NCBI GenBank assembly: GCA_016928835.1
Contig: JAFGJW010000006.1
Span: 244,191-308,190, forward strand
From: Candidatus Woesearchaeota archaeon
GTDB lineage: Archaea; Nanobdellota; Nanobdellia; Woesearchaeales; GW2011-AR15
DNA: 64,000 nt
Direction: 5' to 3'
The translations under genes and the position numbers were made by a program. This document shows, one piece after another, positions 52,405-61,507 of the stretch. The stretch's first letter is position 1. Every line of letters begins with the position of its first letter. Under the pieces are notes generated by a model, which did not search any database, had not been told where the DNA came from, and was given only the letters and a program-made list of their open reading frames with translations.

Positions 52405-53265
52405 TTACTTTATCTCAAAATCAACACATAATCTATATTTCCCAGGAGAATATTGTCCGCACTTCACCAGATTAATAATTTTAAATTTTATCTTATTTTT
52501 TTTACAGGCTTTCTTTACCTTTTCCTCTGCCAGATGAAACTCTGTCTCGTGCTCAAAATCATAGAAATGAATTATCGATCCTTTTTTAGAAACTGATATG
52601 GCTAAATCTATGAAATCTTCTGCACCCCTTGGTAGAGGCATTAAAATTCTGTCAAATTTTATTTTTAATTTTGGAACTATCTTTCTTACATCTCCCAAGA
52701 ACAATTTAATATTTTTTATTTTATTTAACTCGAGATTTTCTTTTGCATATTTATGTGCAATCTTGTTTTTTTCAATAGCGTATATTTCAGTTGCCTTAGT
52801 ATTTTTAGATATTACAATTGGATAAGGCCCAACACCCGAGAACATTACTAGGATTATTTCATTTGGTTTTATTTGCTCGTAGATCCTTTTTCTCTCGGTA
52901 CTTAATCTCGGTGAGAAATATACTTTCTCGACATTTAATTTTAATCTGATATTGTTCTCTTTGTATATTGTTTCTTTTGTTTTTTTTCCTGCCAAATACT
53001 TCAATTTTTGAGTTCTGAATTCTCCTTCATGTACGCCTGTTTTTTTTAACACCGTTCTGATATTTTTATAAGTCTTTAAAATTGCCTTGGCTACTTCTTT
53101 TTCATATCTAATTAACTCAGGTTTTATTTCTAACACCACAATCTCTCCGGTAATATCAAAAGAAGAGGGCAATAGATCAAAATCTTTTTTATCAAGTTTT
53201 TTAATAAGAAGTTCTTTATAATTTTGAACTCTTTTAATACTTTTCTTATGGTTGGTATTAATCAT
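52405..53265 (-). CDS. trm5: tRNA (guanine-N1) methyltransferase, Trm5 family
   Basis: 286 residues. The middle region has a Trm5-type D2 domain ('TGVHEGEFRTQKLKYLAG', 'VEKVYFSPRLSTERKRI'). It is followed by a class I methyltransferase with VMFSGVGPYPIVIS as the SAM loop, 'IEKNKIAHKYAKENLELN', and the catalytic PLPRGAEDFIDLA. It methylates G37 next to the anticodon, such as the G37 seen in the tRNA-Phe of this window. It is slightly short because it lacks the D1 domain of Trm5a, so it is of the Trm5b type or shorter. Confidence 0.9.
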   Translation of the reverse strand: MINTNHKKSIKRVQNYKELLIKKLDKKDFDLLPSSFDITGEIVVLEIKPELIRYEKEVAKAILKTYKNIRTVLKKTGVHEGEFRTQKLKYLAGKKTKETIYKENNIRLKLNVEKVYFSPRLSTERKRIYEQIKPNEIILVMFSGVGPYPIVISKNTKATEIYAIEKNKIAHKYAKENLELNKIKNIKLFLGDVRKIVPKLKIKFDRILMPLPRGAEDFIDLAISVSKKGSIIHFYDFEHETEFHLAEEKVKKACKKNKIKFKIINLVKCGQYSPGKYRLCVDFEIK

Positions 53266-53302
53266 ATATACTTTAAAAAGGGGTTGATTTAAAAAATTTT
53301 GT

Positions 53303-54328
53303 TTAAAAGAAATCTGCCAGTCCTTTCTGCTTTTGTTTTTTTATTAAATCAGAGAGTGTATTCTCTATTCTTTCATCAGCAAAATTATGCTTACGTACCA
53401 TTATCTCAGCTACTCTTTTGTGATCGATATTTCTCCATTTAAGTTCATAATTATCTGTCACAGGCATGTTTTTAATTAAATTAAATACTGTGTCCCAAGA
53501 AGGCTCAAAGAATTTGTTCCAATCGCTCTCCTTAAATAGCTTGTCAAAATCTTTCCCGTACGTTTTTACTAATTTAAGACCTTTTTTTGGCCCTATGCCT
53601 TTAATACCACCAATATTAAAATCAGTTCCGCAAAGCATTCCTAGAACAATTAATTGATCTAAGTCGATACCCAGCTTGTTCAGATTCTCGCTTAACACAA
53701 TCTCCTCTGGACCAATATTAGTGTAACCAAGTGTATCTCGAACTTTCCTTCTTTGTGATATTGTCAAATTTTTTATTAGTCTCGTCGAGCCGAACAGAAG
53801 CCCATCTGTGTCCTGACTTATTAATCCGTAAAAGTCACCTTTTTTTACCATATAAGAGGCCTGAGCTTCAGCTTCTGATGGTGCCTGTACAATTGGCAAC
53901 CCCAGTGCTCTAATAAGTTCTTTAGCTTCTTCTACCATTTCTGGAGTTAGCTTAGAGGTACGAGATGCATACTTCCTCATAAGATCAATGTCTTCTCTCT
54001 GAACTGCTAACTGATATTTTTTTTCTGCTTCCCTTTTTATATCTGCTCTTCTCTCTCTTTCTTCACTCTTAAGCTCTGGCGGTTTTCCATCAAAAACAAA
54101 TGCTAATTTTAGTCCAATTTTTATTAGGTATATTGTCCTAAAAAAAAGTCCAGATAGGTGGCTTGTTATTCTTCCTTTTGAGTCCATAAGGGGTGTGCCG
54201 TCCTGTTGTCTTATGGTCGTTAAATATTGATACAGGTTATTAAAGGCATCAATAACTAGATTTTTATTTGCAAGTGAATTAAGAGATATTTCGTGTACTG
54301 TAAGAATAGAACTTAGCTTAGTGCCCAT
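53303..54328 (-). CDS. fen1: Flap endonuclease FEN1
   Basis: 341 residues, standard length. N and I nuclease regions have the acid residues: VIDAFNN, 'FVFDGKPPELK', 'APSEAEAQASYM', 'SQDTDGLLFGS' and the helix-hairpin-helix block GTDFNIGGIKGIGPKKGLKL. The C-terminus ends with a PCNA-binding PIP box QKGLADFF. It removes 5' flaps from Okazaki fragments. The start is two bases after the stop of the wHTH/nuclease-like gene, so it belongs to the EndA operon. Confidence 0.96.
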   Translation of the reverse strand: MGTKLSSILTVHEISLNSLANKNLVIDAFNNLYQYLTTIRQQDGTPLMDSKGRITSHLSGLFFRTIYLIKIGLKLAFVFDGKPPELKSEERERRADIKREAEKKYQLAVQREDIDLMRKYASRTSKLTPEMVEEAKELIRALGLPIVQAPSEAEAQASYMVKKGDFYGLISQDTDGLLFGSTRLIKNLTISQRRKVRDTLGYTNIGPEEIVLSENLNKLGIDLDQLIVLGMLCGTDFNIGGIKGIGPKKGLKLVKTYGKDFDKLFKESDWNKFFEPSWDTVFNLIKNMPVTDNYELKWRNIDHKRVAEIMVRKHNFADERIENTLSDLIKKQKQKGLADFF

Positions 54329-54330
54329 TT

Positions 54331-55230
54331 TTAGCTTAAATAGACTATATTAATGTTCTTGAACTCGTTGGAGAGCATTTGCTGTGCCCTTTTTGTCAGT
54401 TTCCCAGTGGCAATGAAAAGCACAGACAATTTTTTAGTCTCACCGCTTACGTAAGCTGTACTCAAATCTCCTTCATTGTATTTTTTCTTTTTTTTGGCTT
54501 TACAGTAATATGTGTGTTTTCCAGCTGCTGTCGGAAGCTTAATAACAAAATCAAATTCCCTGTTTTTCTTTATTTGTCGCTCTTCAACTATCTCAATCTC
54601 TTTATTATTGAAATAGGTCTTAACGTGTTTCAAGAAATCATCTTCTGGTTCTGCCTTTTTGCTGACCTCTCTTTTTTCGACGGGCTTTTTGTCTGTTCTT
54701 TGTATATCTGATTTAGCCTCTTGCTGTTTTACAATTGGTTTTTGTTTAACAGGAACCTCTTCTCGTATTTCCTCTCTTTCTGGTAAATATTTTATTATCT
54801 GTTGTCGAATCAAGCTCTCTGCTTCAATATTTGGCAGCAGATACCATTTCCAAAACAACTCCCGTCTTCCACCGAGATTCACTTCCAGCAGTTTGGCAAA
54901 ATCTTTAATATTCCTAAGCGCCACCCTTATTACAGGAGATTGTTTAGAATCTTGTAGGATATTACTTTTTTTGAGTATATCATATGCTTTTTTCTCCTTA
55001 TCGTGCAAGTGCTCATAAAGTTGTTGCAGCTTTTGCTCCTGCCCCGGAGCATAGTAGAAAGGCGAGCCACCTATTTTTGTATGGCTGACTTTAATTGCAT
55101 TTGAATCTTTTAATTGTGACAGAACTGCTCCAATAATAAATGTGTCCGTTCCCAGTCTTTTCATTATGTCTCTGGGTATGACTGGGCCGTTGTTTTTTAC
55201 TATTTCCAGAACCTTGTCCTTGTCTATCAT
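54331..55230 (-). CDS. Winged-helix protein with restriction endonuclease-like C-terminus
   Basis: 299 residues. Residues 1-70 form a winged helix (DKVLEIVKNNGPVIPRDIMKR...IIGAVLSQLKDSNAIKVSH). Residues about 155-205 are a charged linker. The C-terminal 100 residues resemble an Mrr-like fold: 'DFLKHVKTYFNN...', the Asp in NREFDFVIKLP, a C-x-A-K strand 'YYCKAKKK' at the Q/E-x-K position and 'VLFIATGKLTKRAQQML'. The catalytic Glu/Gln is Cys here, so activity is doubtful. It is translationally coupled to EndA (TAATG) and two bases from FEN1, which suggests a DNA or RNA repair role. No named family recognised. Confidence 0.75.
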   Translation of the reverse strand: MIDKDKVLEIVKNNGPVIPRDIMKRLGTDTFIIGAVLSQLKDSNAIKVSHTKIGGSPFYYAPGQEQKLQQLYEHLHDKEKKAYDILKKSNILQDSKQSPVIRVALRNIKDFAKLLEVNLGGRRELFWKWYLLPNIEAESLIRQQIIKYLPEREEIREEVPVKQKPIVKQQEAKSDIQRTDKKPVEKREVSKKAEPEDDFLKHVKTYFNNKEIEIVEERQIKKNREFDFVIKLPTAAGKHTYYCKAKKKKKYNEGDLSTAYVSGETKKLSVLFIATGKLTKRAQQMLSNEFKNINIVYLS

Positions 55231-55805
55231 TATGGCCTAACCCACCTAATTTCCCAGTAGGTAACGTCTCCTTCGTCATCAACACAGCCAATTAAGAGGC
55301 GCTTTTTTGTACTATGTGCAACCCTATTTTTTGAAGAGAATTCGTACCATGTTAAAGTGGATCCCTCATGTACAGGGTAAACAACCCATTTTGCATGGTC
55401 TTCTCCGGGTTTGACTCCGCGATCATAGACTCTAAAATCCGCTCCGAATTTAAGGGCTGTTTTTATAATATAGCCTCTATTTCTGAAGTCATTAAATACA
55501 GCATATCTTATCACAAAATTTGGCTCTAATTTTTTTGCCTTTCTGGCAAATTCATTAAAATCAAGCTTATGGCGTCTGCCATCAAATACATCAAGTCTTC
55601 CCTTTTCCATCAAATACAGCCCTTCAAGAAGAGACAGCTGTATCTTATTTTCTTTAAGAGGTGTTCCATATCTACTCTGGTTATATAATTCCATTGCTGC
55701 ATCCGATGACTCTGTAATTATCTTCCCTTCAAAAAAAGATGCTGTAATCTTTTCTTTCACTATTTCTTTCTGCTCTTCCTCAACCTTCTTTTTCTTTCTA
55801 GGCAT
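55230..55805 (-). CDS. endA: tRNA-splicing endonuclease EndA
   Basis: 191 residues, single-repeat size typical of homotetrameric EndA. The N-terminal Lys/Glu-rich tail precedes the domain. The catalytic triad is present: Tyr in DFRVYDRGVKP (near 126), His in EDHAKWVVYPV (near 135) and Lys in STKKRLLIGCVDD (near 168). It cuts bulge-helix-bulge introns, including possibly the T-loop insertion of tRNA-Phe here. It heads the operon with the wHTH/nuclease-like gene and FEN1. Confidence 0.93.
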   Translation of the reverse strand: MPRKKKKVEEEQKEIVKEKITASFFEGKIITESSDAAMELYNQSRYGTPLKENKIQLSLLEGLYLMEKGRLDVFDGRRHKLDFNEFARKAKKLEPNFVIRYAVFNDFRNRGYIIKTALKFGADFRVYDRGVKPGEDHAKWVVYPVHEGSTLTWYEFSSKNRVAHSTKKRLLIGCVDDEGDVTYWEIRWVRP

Positions 55806-55897
55806 AAGAAAATAAAAGATTAAGATTATTTAAAAAGATTTCTAAACAAAAGATTCAAAAGGTTAGAAATAAAAAGAGCGATATTTTCCCTTACATA

Positions 55898-56788
55898 ATG
55901 GAGATAATATTTTTAGGAACAAGCTGCATGGTGCCAACTGAAGAGCGAAATCACAGCTCCTTTTTAATAGAATATAATGGAGAGTATTTAATGTTTGATT
56001 GCGGCGAGGGCACGCAAAGGCAGCTTAAGGCGGCAAAGATTAAGCCGGGGAAATTGTCAAAGATCTTCATTACACACTGGCATGGGGATCACGTTCTGGG
56101 ACTTCCAGGATTGATGCAGAGCCTTGCATTCTCAGAGTATGAAAAAACGCTGGAGATTTATGTCCCAAGAAACACAAAGAAGTATTTTGACTACATGGTA
56201 AAGGCTTTTATACAGAACACAGTTGTGGACTATGCAGTAACAGAGATTAAAGATGAAAAAGTCCTAGACACAAAGGGATACAGGATTGAAGCACTTGCGT
56301 TACATCATAGCATCGAATGCCTTGGATTTAGCTTCGTAGAAAAAGACAGGAGGAGAATCAATCTTCCGTTTGTCAAAAAACTGGGGATTCCGCAAGGACC
56401 TTTGCTCGGGAAGTTGCAGAACAATAAGGAGATATTGTGGAAGGGGAAAAAAGTATCTGCAAAAGATGCAACAAAAGTCGTGAAAGGCAAAAAGATAGCA
56501 TATATTACAGACACATTATTATGCAGCAACTGCCATGAACTCGCAAAAGACTCGGATGTTTTAATCTGTGATGCAACATACGCCTCAGATTTGGAGGAGA
56601 AAGCAAAAGAATATAAACACTTAACTGCGATGCATGCTGCACAAATCGCTTCCCAAAACAAGGTTAGAAGATTGATTATAACACATTTCTCTCAAAGGTA
56701 TAAAACAGCGGACAAGATTCTTGAAGAGGCGAAGAGTATCTTCCCAAACACAGTAGCAGCATACGATTTCATGAAAGTTAAATTATGA
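55898..56788 (+). CDS. rnz: Ribonuclease Z
   Basis: 296 residues, short-form RNase Z. The metallo-beta-lactamase zinc motif THWHGDH is near residues 59-65. 'FLGTSCMVPTEERNHSS' and 'FDCGEGTQRQL' are typical RNase Z blocks. A late Asp is in YITDTLLCSNC, and 'ITHFSQRY' holds the last zinc His. It cuts pre-tRNA at the discriminator base, which matches the lack of encoded CCA in tRNA-Phe. Its end overlaps the DMT transporter by 6 bases (convergent). Confidence 0.95.
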   Translation: MEIIFLGTSCMVPTEERNHSSFLIEYNGEYLMFDCGEGTQRQLKAAKIKPGKLSKIFITHWHGDHVLGLPGLMQSLAFSEYEKTLEIYVPRNTKKYFDYMVKAFIQNTVVDYAVTEIKDEKVLDTKGYRIEALALHHSIECLGFSFVEKDRRRINLPFVKKLGIPQGPLLGKLQNNKEILWKGKKVSAKDATKVVKGKKIAYITDTLLCSNCHELAKDSDVLICDATYASDLEEKAKEYKHLTAMHAAQIASQNKVRRLIITHFSQRYKTADKILEEAKSIFPNTVAAYDFMKVKL

Positions 56789-57691
56789 TGAATTGAATAT
56801 TAGACCAACGCCTTTTTTTATCCTTCTGAAGCCAATTAACATCATTACGCCCAAGACTATTAATGTTCCTCCAATTAACTGATGAGGCAAAGGCACTTCA
56901 TTATAGAATAGGAAAGAATATACCACAACAACAAAAGGAAAGCTTGATCTTATGATTTGTACTTTGCCAACCCCGAGGTATCTATAGGAACTGTAAATTA
57001 AAAGCACTGCTATGACTTCAGAAAGAAAGGGCACGATTAAGATAATTGGGAGTGATGATAAAGAGACACTCTTAAGCTTAGAAGTGATTATCGAGTTAGC
57101 AAACAACATAAGAGTACTAATAAAGGTTGTAAGAAATGTGAATGGAACCAGTGGAAGCATTTGAATATACTTTTTTGAGATGAGTTGGCTTATTCCGTAA
57201 CATGTGCTTCCAATAGCAATATATGTTATTTTCCACCCAAGATACTCAATTGGGGAAAATGTAATTAAAAGAACTCCGCCTAATGCAATAATTGTCCCAA
57301 CAGCCTCAAAAATATTAAATTTTTCTTTCAAAAAAAGTATACTAAGAAATACCAGAACAATTGTACCAATCCTTCCAAGAAATGAACTAAGACTTGGCCC
57401 AATCAGATTAATTGAGTGAAACCAGCAGAGCATGCCAATCCCCACAAGTATGCCAATTGGCAGGATAATTCTTCCGGAATGTTTTAATGCTGGGATTACT
57501 TTTTTCTGCTCTTTTCTAACAAATAATAAGACGGAACAAGTTAGAAGAGAAGAGAGCGTCCAGAAAAAACTGGATGTTTCTGGACCATTGTTCTGTTGCA
57601 CAATTTTTATGGCAACTGCACTGAGTGCAATAAAAAATATTGCGATAGTAACAAAAAGATACCCTTTAAGTTTGTCATCCATTCTATACAC
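56783..57691 (-). CDS. EamA/DMT-family transporter
   Basis: 302 residues with ten hydrophobic helices in two five-helix repeats. The first repeat ends with LFLKEKFNIFEAVGTIIALGGVLLI and the second with 'FLFYNEVPLPHQLIGGTLIVLGVMML', the hallmark of EamA. Substrate unknown, but the tight coupling (8-base overlap) to the B12-dependent radical SAM gene suggests that it exports or imports that enzyme's product or a precursor. Confidence 0.88.
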   Translation of the reverse strand: MYRMDDKLKGYLFVTIAIFFIALSAVAIKIVQQNNGPETSSFFWTLSSLLTCSVLLFVRKEQKKVIPALKHSGRIILPIGILVGIGMLCWFHSINLIGPSLSSFLGRIGTIVLVFLSILFLKEKFNIFEAVGTIIALGGVLLITFSPIEYLGWKITYIAIGSTCYGISQLISKKYIQMLPLVPFTFLTTFISTLMLFANSIITSKLKSVSLSSLPIILIVPFLSEVIAVLLIYSSYRYLGVGKVQIIRSSFPFVVVVYSFLFYNEVPLPHQLIGGTLIVLGVMMLIGFRRIKKGVGLIFNSS

Positions 57692-59162
57692 TCAGAATTC
57701 TTTTTGTGACCTTTTCAAAGTGTTGGCCGTATATTGCTAGTTCAATCGCAATAGGCAAGGCCTTTGCTTTTGTTGCTGCTGTCTTAAATAAAAGCCACCA
57801 ATATCTAAATCTTGATTTAGATAAAACTCCAATTTTCCACAGACTCTTTATGAAAGCAAAAAAATCGGCTCTATTTATTTTACTTATTGCTGTTGGCTTA
57901 TAGTTTCTAATAAAAATATTAATCCGTTTGTAGTAATCTGTTGATGAATAAATAGTCCTCAGTATTTTTTTATATCCCTCAATTAGTTTCTCTGTGTCCA
58001 TCTTGGGTATAAAATTCAGACTTCCGTCTGTATTCTCACCAGTTGTCTCTTTTAGAAGGCGTCCCTCTGCTTTCAGCCTATGCCAAAGCCGAGTTTGCGG
58101 TGTTGCATTAAGCAGCCCCACCATTGCAGTAACTATACCAACTTGCTGGATAAATCTTATTTGTCTATCAAAAATTGTTGTCTTGTCATTGTCAAAACCA
58201 ACTATAAATCCGCCCATAACCTGCATGCCGTGCGCCTGTATTGTTTTAACTGCTTCTGCTAAGTTAAGATTTGTGTTATGGTACTTACCGCACTCCTTCA
58301 ACGAATCAATATCTGGTGTTTCTATCCCAAGAAAGACTTTACAGAAATTAGCCGCACTCATCATGCGCATTAATCTCTCATCTTTAGCCAAATCTGCGGT
58401 TGCCTCTGTTAAGAACCTAAAAGGAAACTTATGCCGTTTCTGCCATAGTATAAGATGGGCAAGCATCTTCTTAACATGAAGCTTATTACCAATAAAGTTA
58501 TCATCAACAAAAAAGATAGATTCTCTCCATCCTGCTTTGTACAATGCTTCAAGCTCTTTTATTATCTGGCCGGGTGTTTTTATTCTTGGGATGCGACCAT
58601 TCATAATAACAATATCACAAAATTCACAGTTGTGAGGACAGCCTCTAGAATACTGGACTGCCATTGTAGCGTAATTCTTCAAGTTGATTAAAGACCAGTC
58701 CGGCAAAGGCGTTTTGGTTATATCCGGCCTTTGTTTTGATCTGTAAATACGCTTTGCTTTCCCATTAATAAAGTCATCCAGAAATTTAGGAAGCGTAGCT
58801 TCTGCCTCATTCAATACAAAGTGATCAGCTCCTGAAAAATTCTCGCTCTGTGTTGTAAAAACAGGGCCGCCGGCGACAACTGTCTTATTGAAGTACTTGC
58901 ACCTTTTAATTATCTCCTGTGCGTGAGTCTTTTGCACAATCATTGCACTAATAAAAACCAAATCTGCCCACAAGATCTCCCGGTCTTCTAAGGCGCGAAC
59001 ATTGCAGTCAACCAATTTTTTGTTCCAATCGTGGGGGAGCAAAGAAGCAACCGTAAGCAAACCAAGCGGGGGCATAGATGCTTTTTTAGAAACAAATTTC
59101 AGCGCATAGTCAAAACTCCAAAAGGTATTTGGATACTTGGGATACACTAATAGAACTTTCAT
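57684..59162 (-). CDS. B12-binding radical SAM protein with DUF4070-like C-terminus
   Basis: 492 residues. Residues 1-150 form a cobalamin-binding domain (MPPLGLLTVASLLP, 'VFISAMIV', 'VVAGGPVFT'). The radical SAM core follows, with C-x3-C-x2-C in CPHNCEFC (near 176) and 'FFVDDNFIGNK'. The end fits DUF4070 ('GGFIVGFDND', 'LLNATPQTRLWHRLKAEGR'). Enzymes of this group methylate unreactive carbon or make C-C bonds in lipids and natural products. It is co-transcribed with the EamA transporter. Substrate not readable. Confidence 0.88.
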   Translation of the reverse strand: MKVLLVYPKYPNTFWSFDYALKFVSKKASMPPLGLLTVASLLPHDWNKKLVDCNVRALEDREILWADLVFISAMIVQKTHAQEIIKRCKYFNKTVVAGGPVFTTQSENFSGADHFVLNEAEATLPKFLDDFINGKAKRIYRSKQRPDITKTPLPDWSLINLKNYATMAVQYSRGCPHNCEFCDIVIMNGRIPRIKTPGQIIKELEALYKAGWRESIFFVDDNFIGNKLHVKKMLAHLILWQKRHKFPFRFLTEATADLAKDERLMRMMSAANFCKVFLGIETPDIDSLKECGKYHNTNLNLAEAVKTIQAHGMQVMGGFIVGFDNDKTTIFDRQIRFIQQVGIVTAMVGLLNATPQTRLWHRLKAEGRLLKETTGENTDGSLNFIPKMDTEKLIEGYKKILRTIYSSTDYYKRINIFIRNYKPTAISKINRADFFAFIKSLWKIGVLSKSRFRYWWLLFKTAATKAKALPIAIELAIYGQHFEKVTKRILSV

Positions 59163-59183
59163 TAGTATTAGTTAAAAAGCAAT

Positions 59184-59430
59184 TTATTTAAAGTTTTGCA
59201 ATCGCTCCTGTATTTTCTGGCTTCTAAGTTCTCTTATTGCGTCAGCAGCAATCCATCTGGCTGATTTTGATTGAATTTTTTTTATTTTTTCTGCTGTTTT
59301 TATTGCTTCTTTATTCAGGGCCACATTCCTTTTGCCTATTTGTCTCAAAGCCCAATTAACTGCTTTTTTTACAAAGTTTCTTTCATCTGTCGCTTCTCTC
59401 AAGATAATAGGAAAAGAGTCAAGAGAGACT
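59184..59430 (-). pseudogene. C-terminal remnant of an AlkD-like DNA alkylation repair gene
   Basis: The frame encodes about 80 residues that match only the end of the AlkD/COG4912 family: ILREATDERNFVKKAVNWAL, 'RQIGKRNVALNKEAI' and ARWIAADAIREL. The full enzyme has about 220-240 residues. The reading frame continues upstream to 59504, but those residues are simply the antisense of a different gene remnant. The first two thirds are therefore gone, and this is probably a decayed gene. It lies 21 bases before the B12 radical SAM gene. Confidence 0.7.
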
Positions 59431-59625
59431 CCTGTCCCCGTATTGTTTCTATATGGAAGGGATGATGAATTCTTTGGTTTAAGTGAGGAAACAGAAAAAA
59501 TCATTCAAAAAGCACAATACACCAAATTGATAACCCCCCTACTGGCTAATCACGATTGGGTATTATTCAGACCAGATGTCGCATGGGACCATATCCTTGC
59601 GTTTTTCCAGGAAAAAATAGCCTAA
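59428..59625 (+). pseudogene. C-terminal remnant of an alpha/beta hydrolase gene
   Basis: From 59428 the plus strand reads TPVPVLFLYGRDDEFF... then 'THDW'-like ANHDWVLFRPDVAWDHILAFF and a stop at 59623-59625. This is the end of an alpha/beta hydrolase: the strand before the catalytic Asp (YGRDDEF) and the His (ANHDW). No start or nucleophile elbow is upstream, because the sequence switches to the antisense AlkD remnant. It is a truncated gene end, converging on Orc1/Cdc6. Confidence 0.65.
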
Positions 59626-60692
59626 TAGTCACTCAATTTAGCATCTCTTTCATATTTTATTATTGAGGTGGTGCCTTCTGGTCCGCCAAGCGTTTTTGTT
59701 ACAGAGATAAACTTGCTCTTTGCCAGGAAATCGATTTTCCTTTGGAAAGTCCTATAAACTCCCTGCCCCCCGTTTTTTTTAAATATCTCGTACAGTTCAC
59801 CACTTTTTTTTCCGGAATTTTTTTTAACTATGCTTAAAATAAACCTTTCATCTTCTTTAAGCTCTGTACTTTTTTTAATATTGAAGTCAGAGAGCTTATT
59901 AAGGGCTGTTTTTACATGCTCTAATGTAATTTTTTTTGATGCCTTGTCCTCTGCTGCATTCCCTGCTTCTCTTAATAAATACAAGCCCGCCCTAATATCC
60001 TTAAGTTCTGCGGTCTTTCTTGCTGCCAAGTTAAATCCATCATCTTCCCATACACCATCAACAAAAGCGTATCTTAGCCTCTCTCTAAGGATCCCTTTTG
60101 TCTCCTCTGGCGAATATTCTTTGAATTCCAGGAACTCCAGCATAAGTCTTGATTTTAACCTATCCTCGAGTTCAAGCACCCAGGTCTTGTAATTTGTGAT
60201 TAAGATTATTGTTTTTCTGTAAATTTCCTCTAATAAGGTGTAAAGAAAATCCTGCTCCTCTGCCTTATCAATTTCGTCAAAGCAGAATACTGCGGATTTT
60301 TTATTCAGTATTGTCGAAATTACTTTAAAGAGTTCGTCTGTTTTTTTATTATGCGTGAACCTATAGTCTAGTATTTCACATATCTCCATAGCTATTTTAA
60401 AAGAGGTGTTTTTCTGCCAGCAGTTAACATATATAGGGATGATCTCATCGGTTTTTTCTTCAAGCTCTTTAAAAATATGTTTTACAGCAACAGTCTTTCC
60501 TATGCCCGGTGCACCATAGACCATAATGTTTTTTCCTGTGCGTCTTTGGAACAAAGGTTTAATACATAGGGCAATGTGTTTCTGCTCCTTTTCTCTGTAT
60601 GGGATAAGCTTTGGGATAAAATCGTAATCAAGAGCAACAGCATCCCTAAACAGAGTTTCATCGCTTTTTAACATTTCATCAAAAATAGACAT
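59622..60692 (-). CDS. cdc6: Orc1/Cdc6 origin-recognition protein
   Basis: 356 residues. The AAA+ core has Walker A YGAPGIGKT (near 59-67), Walker B VFCFDEIDKA (near 130) and sensor 1 in 'ILITNYKTWV'; the C-terminal winged helix (about 290-356) follows. It binds origin DNA and loads MCM. The short intergenic region upstream of its start (60693-60809) is AT-rich and is the natural place to look for an origin. Confidence 0.93.
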   Translation of the reverse strand: MSIFDEMLKSDETLFRDAVALDYDFIPKLIPYREKEQKHIALCIKPLFQRRTGKNIMVYGAPGIGKTVAVKHIFKELEEKTDEIIPIYVNCWQKNTSFKIAMEICEILDYRFTHNKKTDELFKVISTILNKKSAVFCFDEIDKAEEQDFLYTLLEEIYRKTIILITNYKTWVLELEDRLKSRLMLEFLEFKEYSPEETKGILRERLRYAFVDGVWEDDGFNLAARKTAELKDIRAGLYLLREAGNAAEDKASKKITLEHVKTALNKLSDFNIKKSTELKEDERFILSIVKKNSGKKSGELYEIFKKNGGQGVYRTFQRKIDFLAKSKFISVTKTLGGPEGTTSIIKYERDAKLSDY

Positions 60693-60809
60693 AATATGTA
60701 TAAAAAGAAAATTTTGTTTAAAAAGGTTTTTACTGCAGATGTCCAGTGGCTTAATATATTTTTAAAAAGTCCGTTGTTTTTATAAATAAGTAAAATTCTC
60801 GTGCGTGAT
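60693..60809. promoter_or_regulatory. Divergent AT-rich region upstream of cdc6
   Basis: 117 bases between cdc6 (minus) and the nucleotidyltransferase-fold gene (plus). It holds A/T runs and one TCCAGTGG (60741-60748), which matches the core of archaeal origin-recognition boxes. A TTTATAAAT box precedes the plus gene by about 30 bases. One short match alone is weak evidence for an origin. Confidence 0.35.
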
Positions 60810-61487
60810 ATGAGTGAACTCATAAACCAATTATTTGCACAAAGACTAGATGAATTAGTAAGATATTACGAGGAGACAGGGATAGACTATATAATTTATG
60901 GCGCCCATGGGAGAAATGCTGTATTGGGTTTGGAACAGGATCCGCATTCAAGTCTTGGACATATTGATATTGATGTTATGGTTTTTTCAAATCCCAATCA
61001 AGTACCAATAAAGCCAGAAAAGTGGGACCTTATGTATCCCAACATAGAGGTACATGGCCCCCTTAAAGAGATTATTTCAGTTGAACAAGGCAAAATGTTG
61101 CTGAGATATAGAGATATTACTGTAGAAATATCTCCAGAAGTATTTGAAGCATACCCTGTTGAATATTTCGGAGTAACAATAAATACCTTAAGACCCGAGA
61201 CGCTTCTTTGTATACCTTATTTGTACGGGAGAAGACCTAAAGATAGAAAACAGATTAGACAATTAGAAAAGCTTATAGGCAAAGGATTTAGACAATTAAC
61301 CTCAGAAGAAGAACAATACAAACCATTTATGGTCCTAGATGAAGAAAGAAAAAAAAGATATCCCTTTGATCTTGTTGTCAAATTTTTAAGAGACCTTTAT
61401 CATATTGTTGTTCCCTATAGGGCGAGGGTGTTTTTAAGCCCCTTGGTTCAAAAAACCAGGACAATACTAGGAATTTATCAGGTATAA
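60810..61487 (+). CDS. Nucleotidyltransferase-fold protein
   Basis: 225 residues from ATG 60810 (a GTG 9 bases upstream is also open). The first half shows the nucleotidyltransferase pattern: a helix then YGAHGRNAVLG (in place of the GGxAvxxxG loop), then the metal-binding D-x-D in HIDIDVMVF, and a third acid in TVEISPEVFEAY. The C-terminal half is helical and basic. It could be a toxin-like, AbiEii-like or sugar/antibiotic-type transferase. No partner antitoxin gene is visible next to it. Confidence 0.7.
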   Translation: MSELINQLFAQRLDELVRYYEETGIDYIIYGAHGRNAVLGLEQDPHSSLGHIDIDVMVFSNPNQVPIKPEKWDLMYPNIEVHGPLKEIISVEQGKMLLRYRDITVEISPEVFEAYPVEYFGVTINTLRPETLLCIPYLYGRRPKDRKQIRQLEKLIGKGFRQLTSEEEQYKPFMVLDEERKKRYPFDLVVKFLRDLYHIVVPYRARVFLSPLVQKTRTILGIYQV

Positions 61488-61507
61488 AAGCTGCAAAAAA
61501 GACTTAT

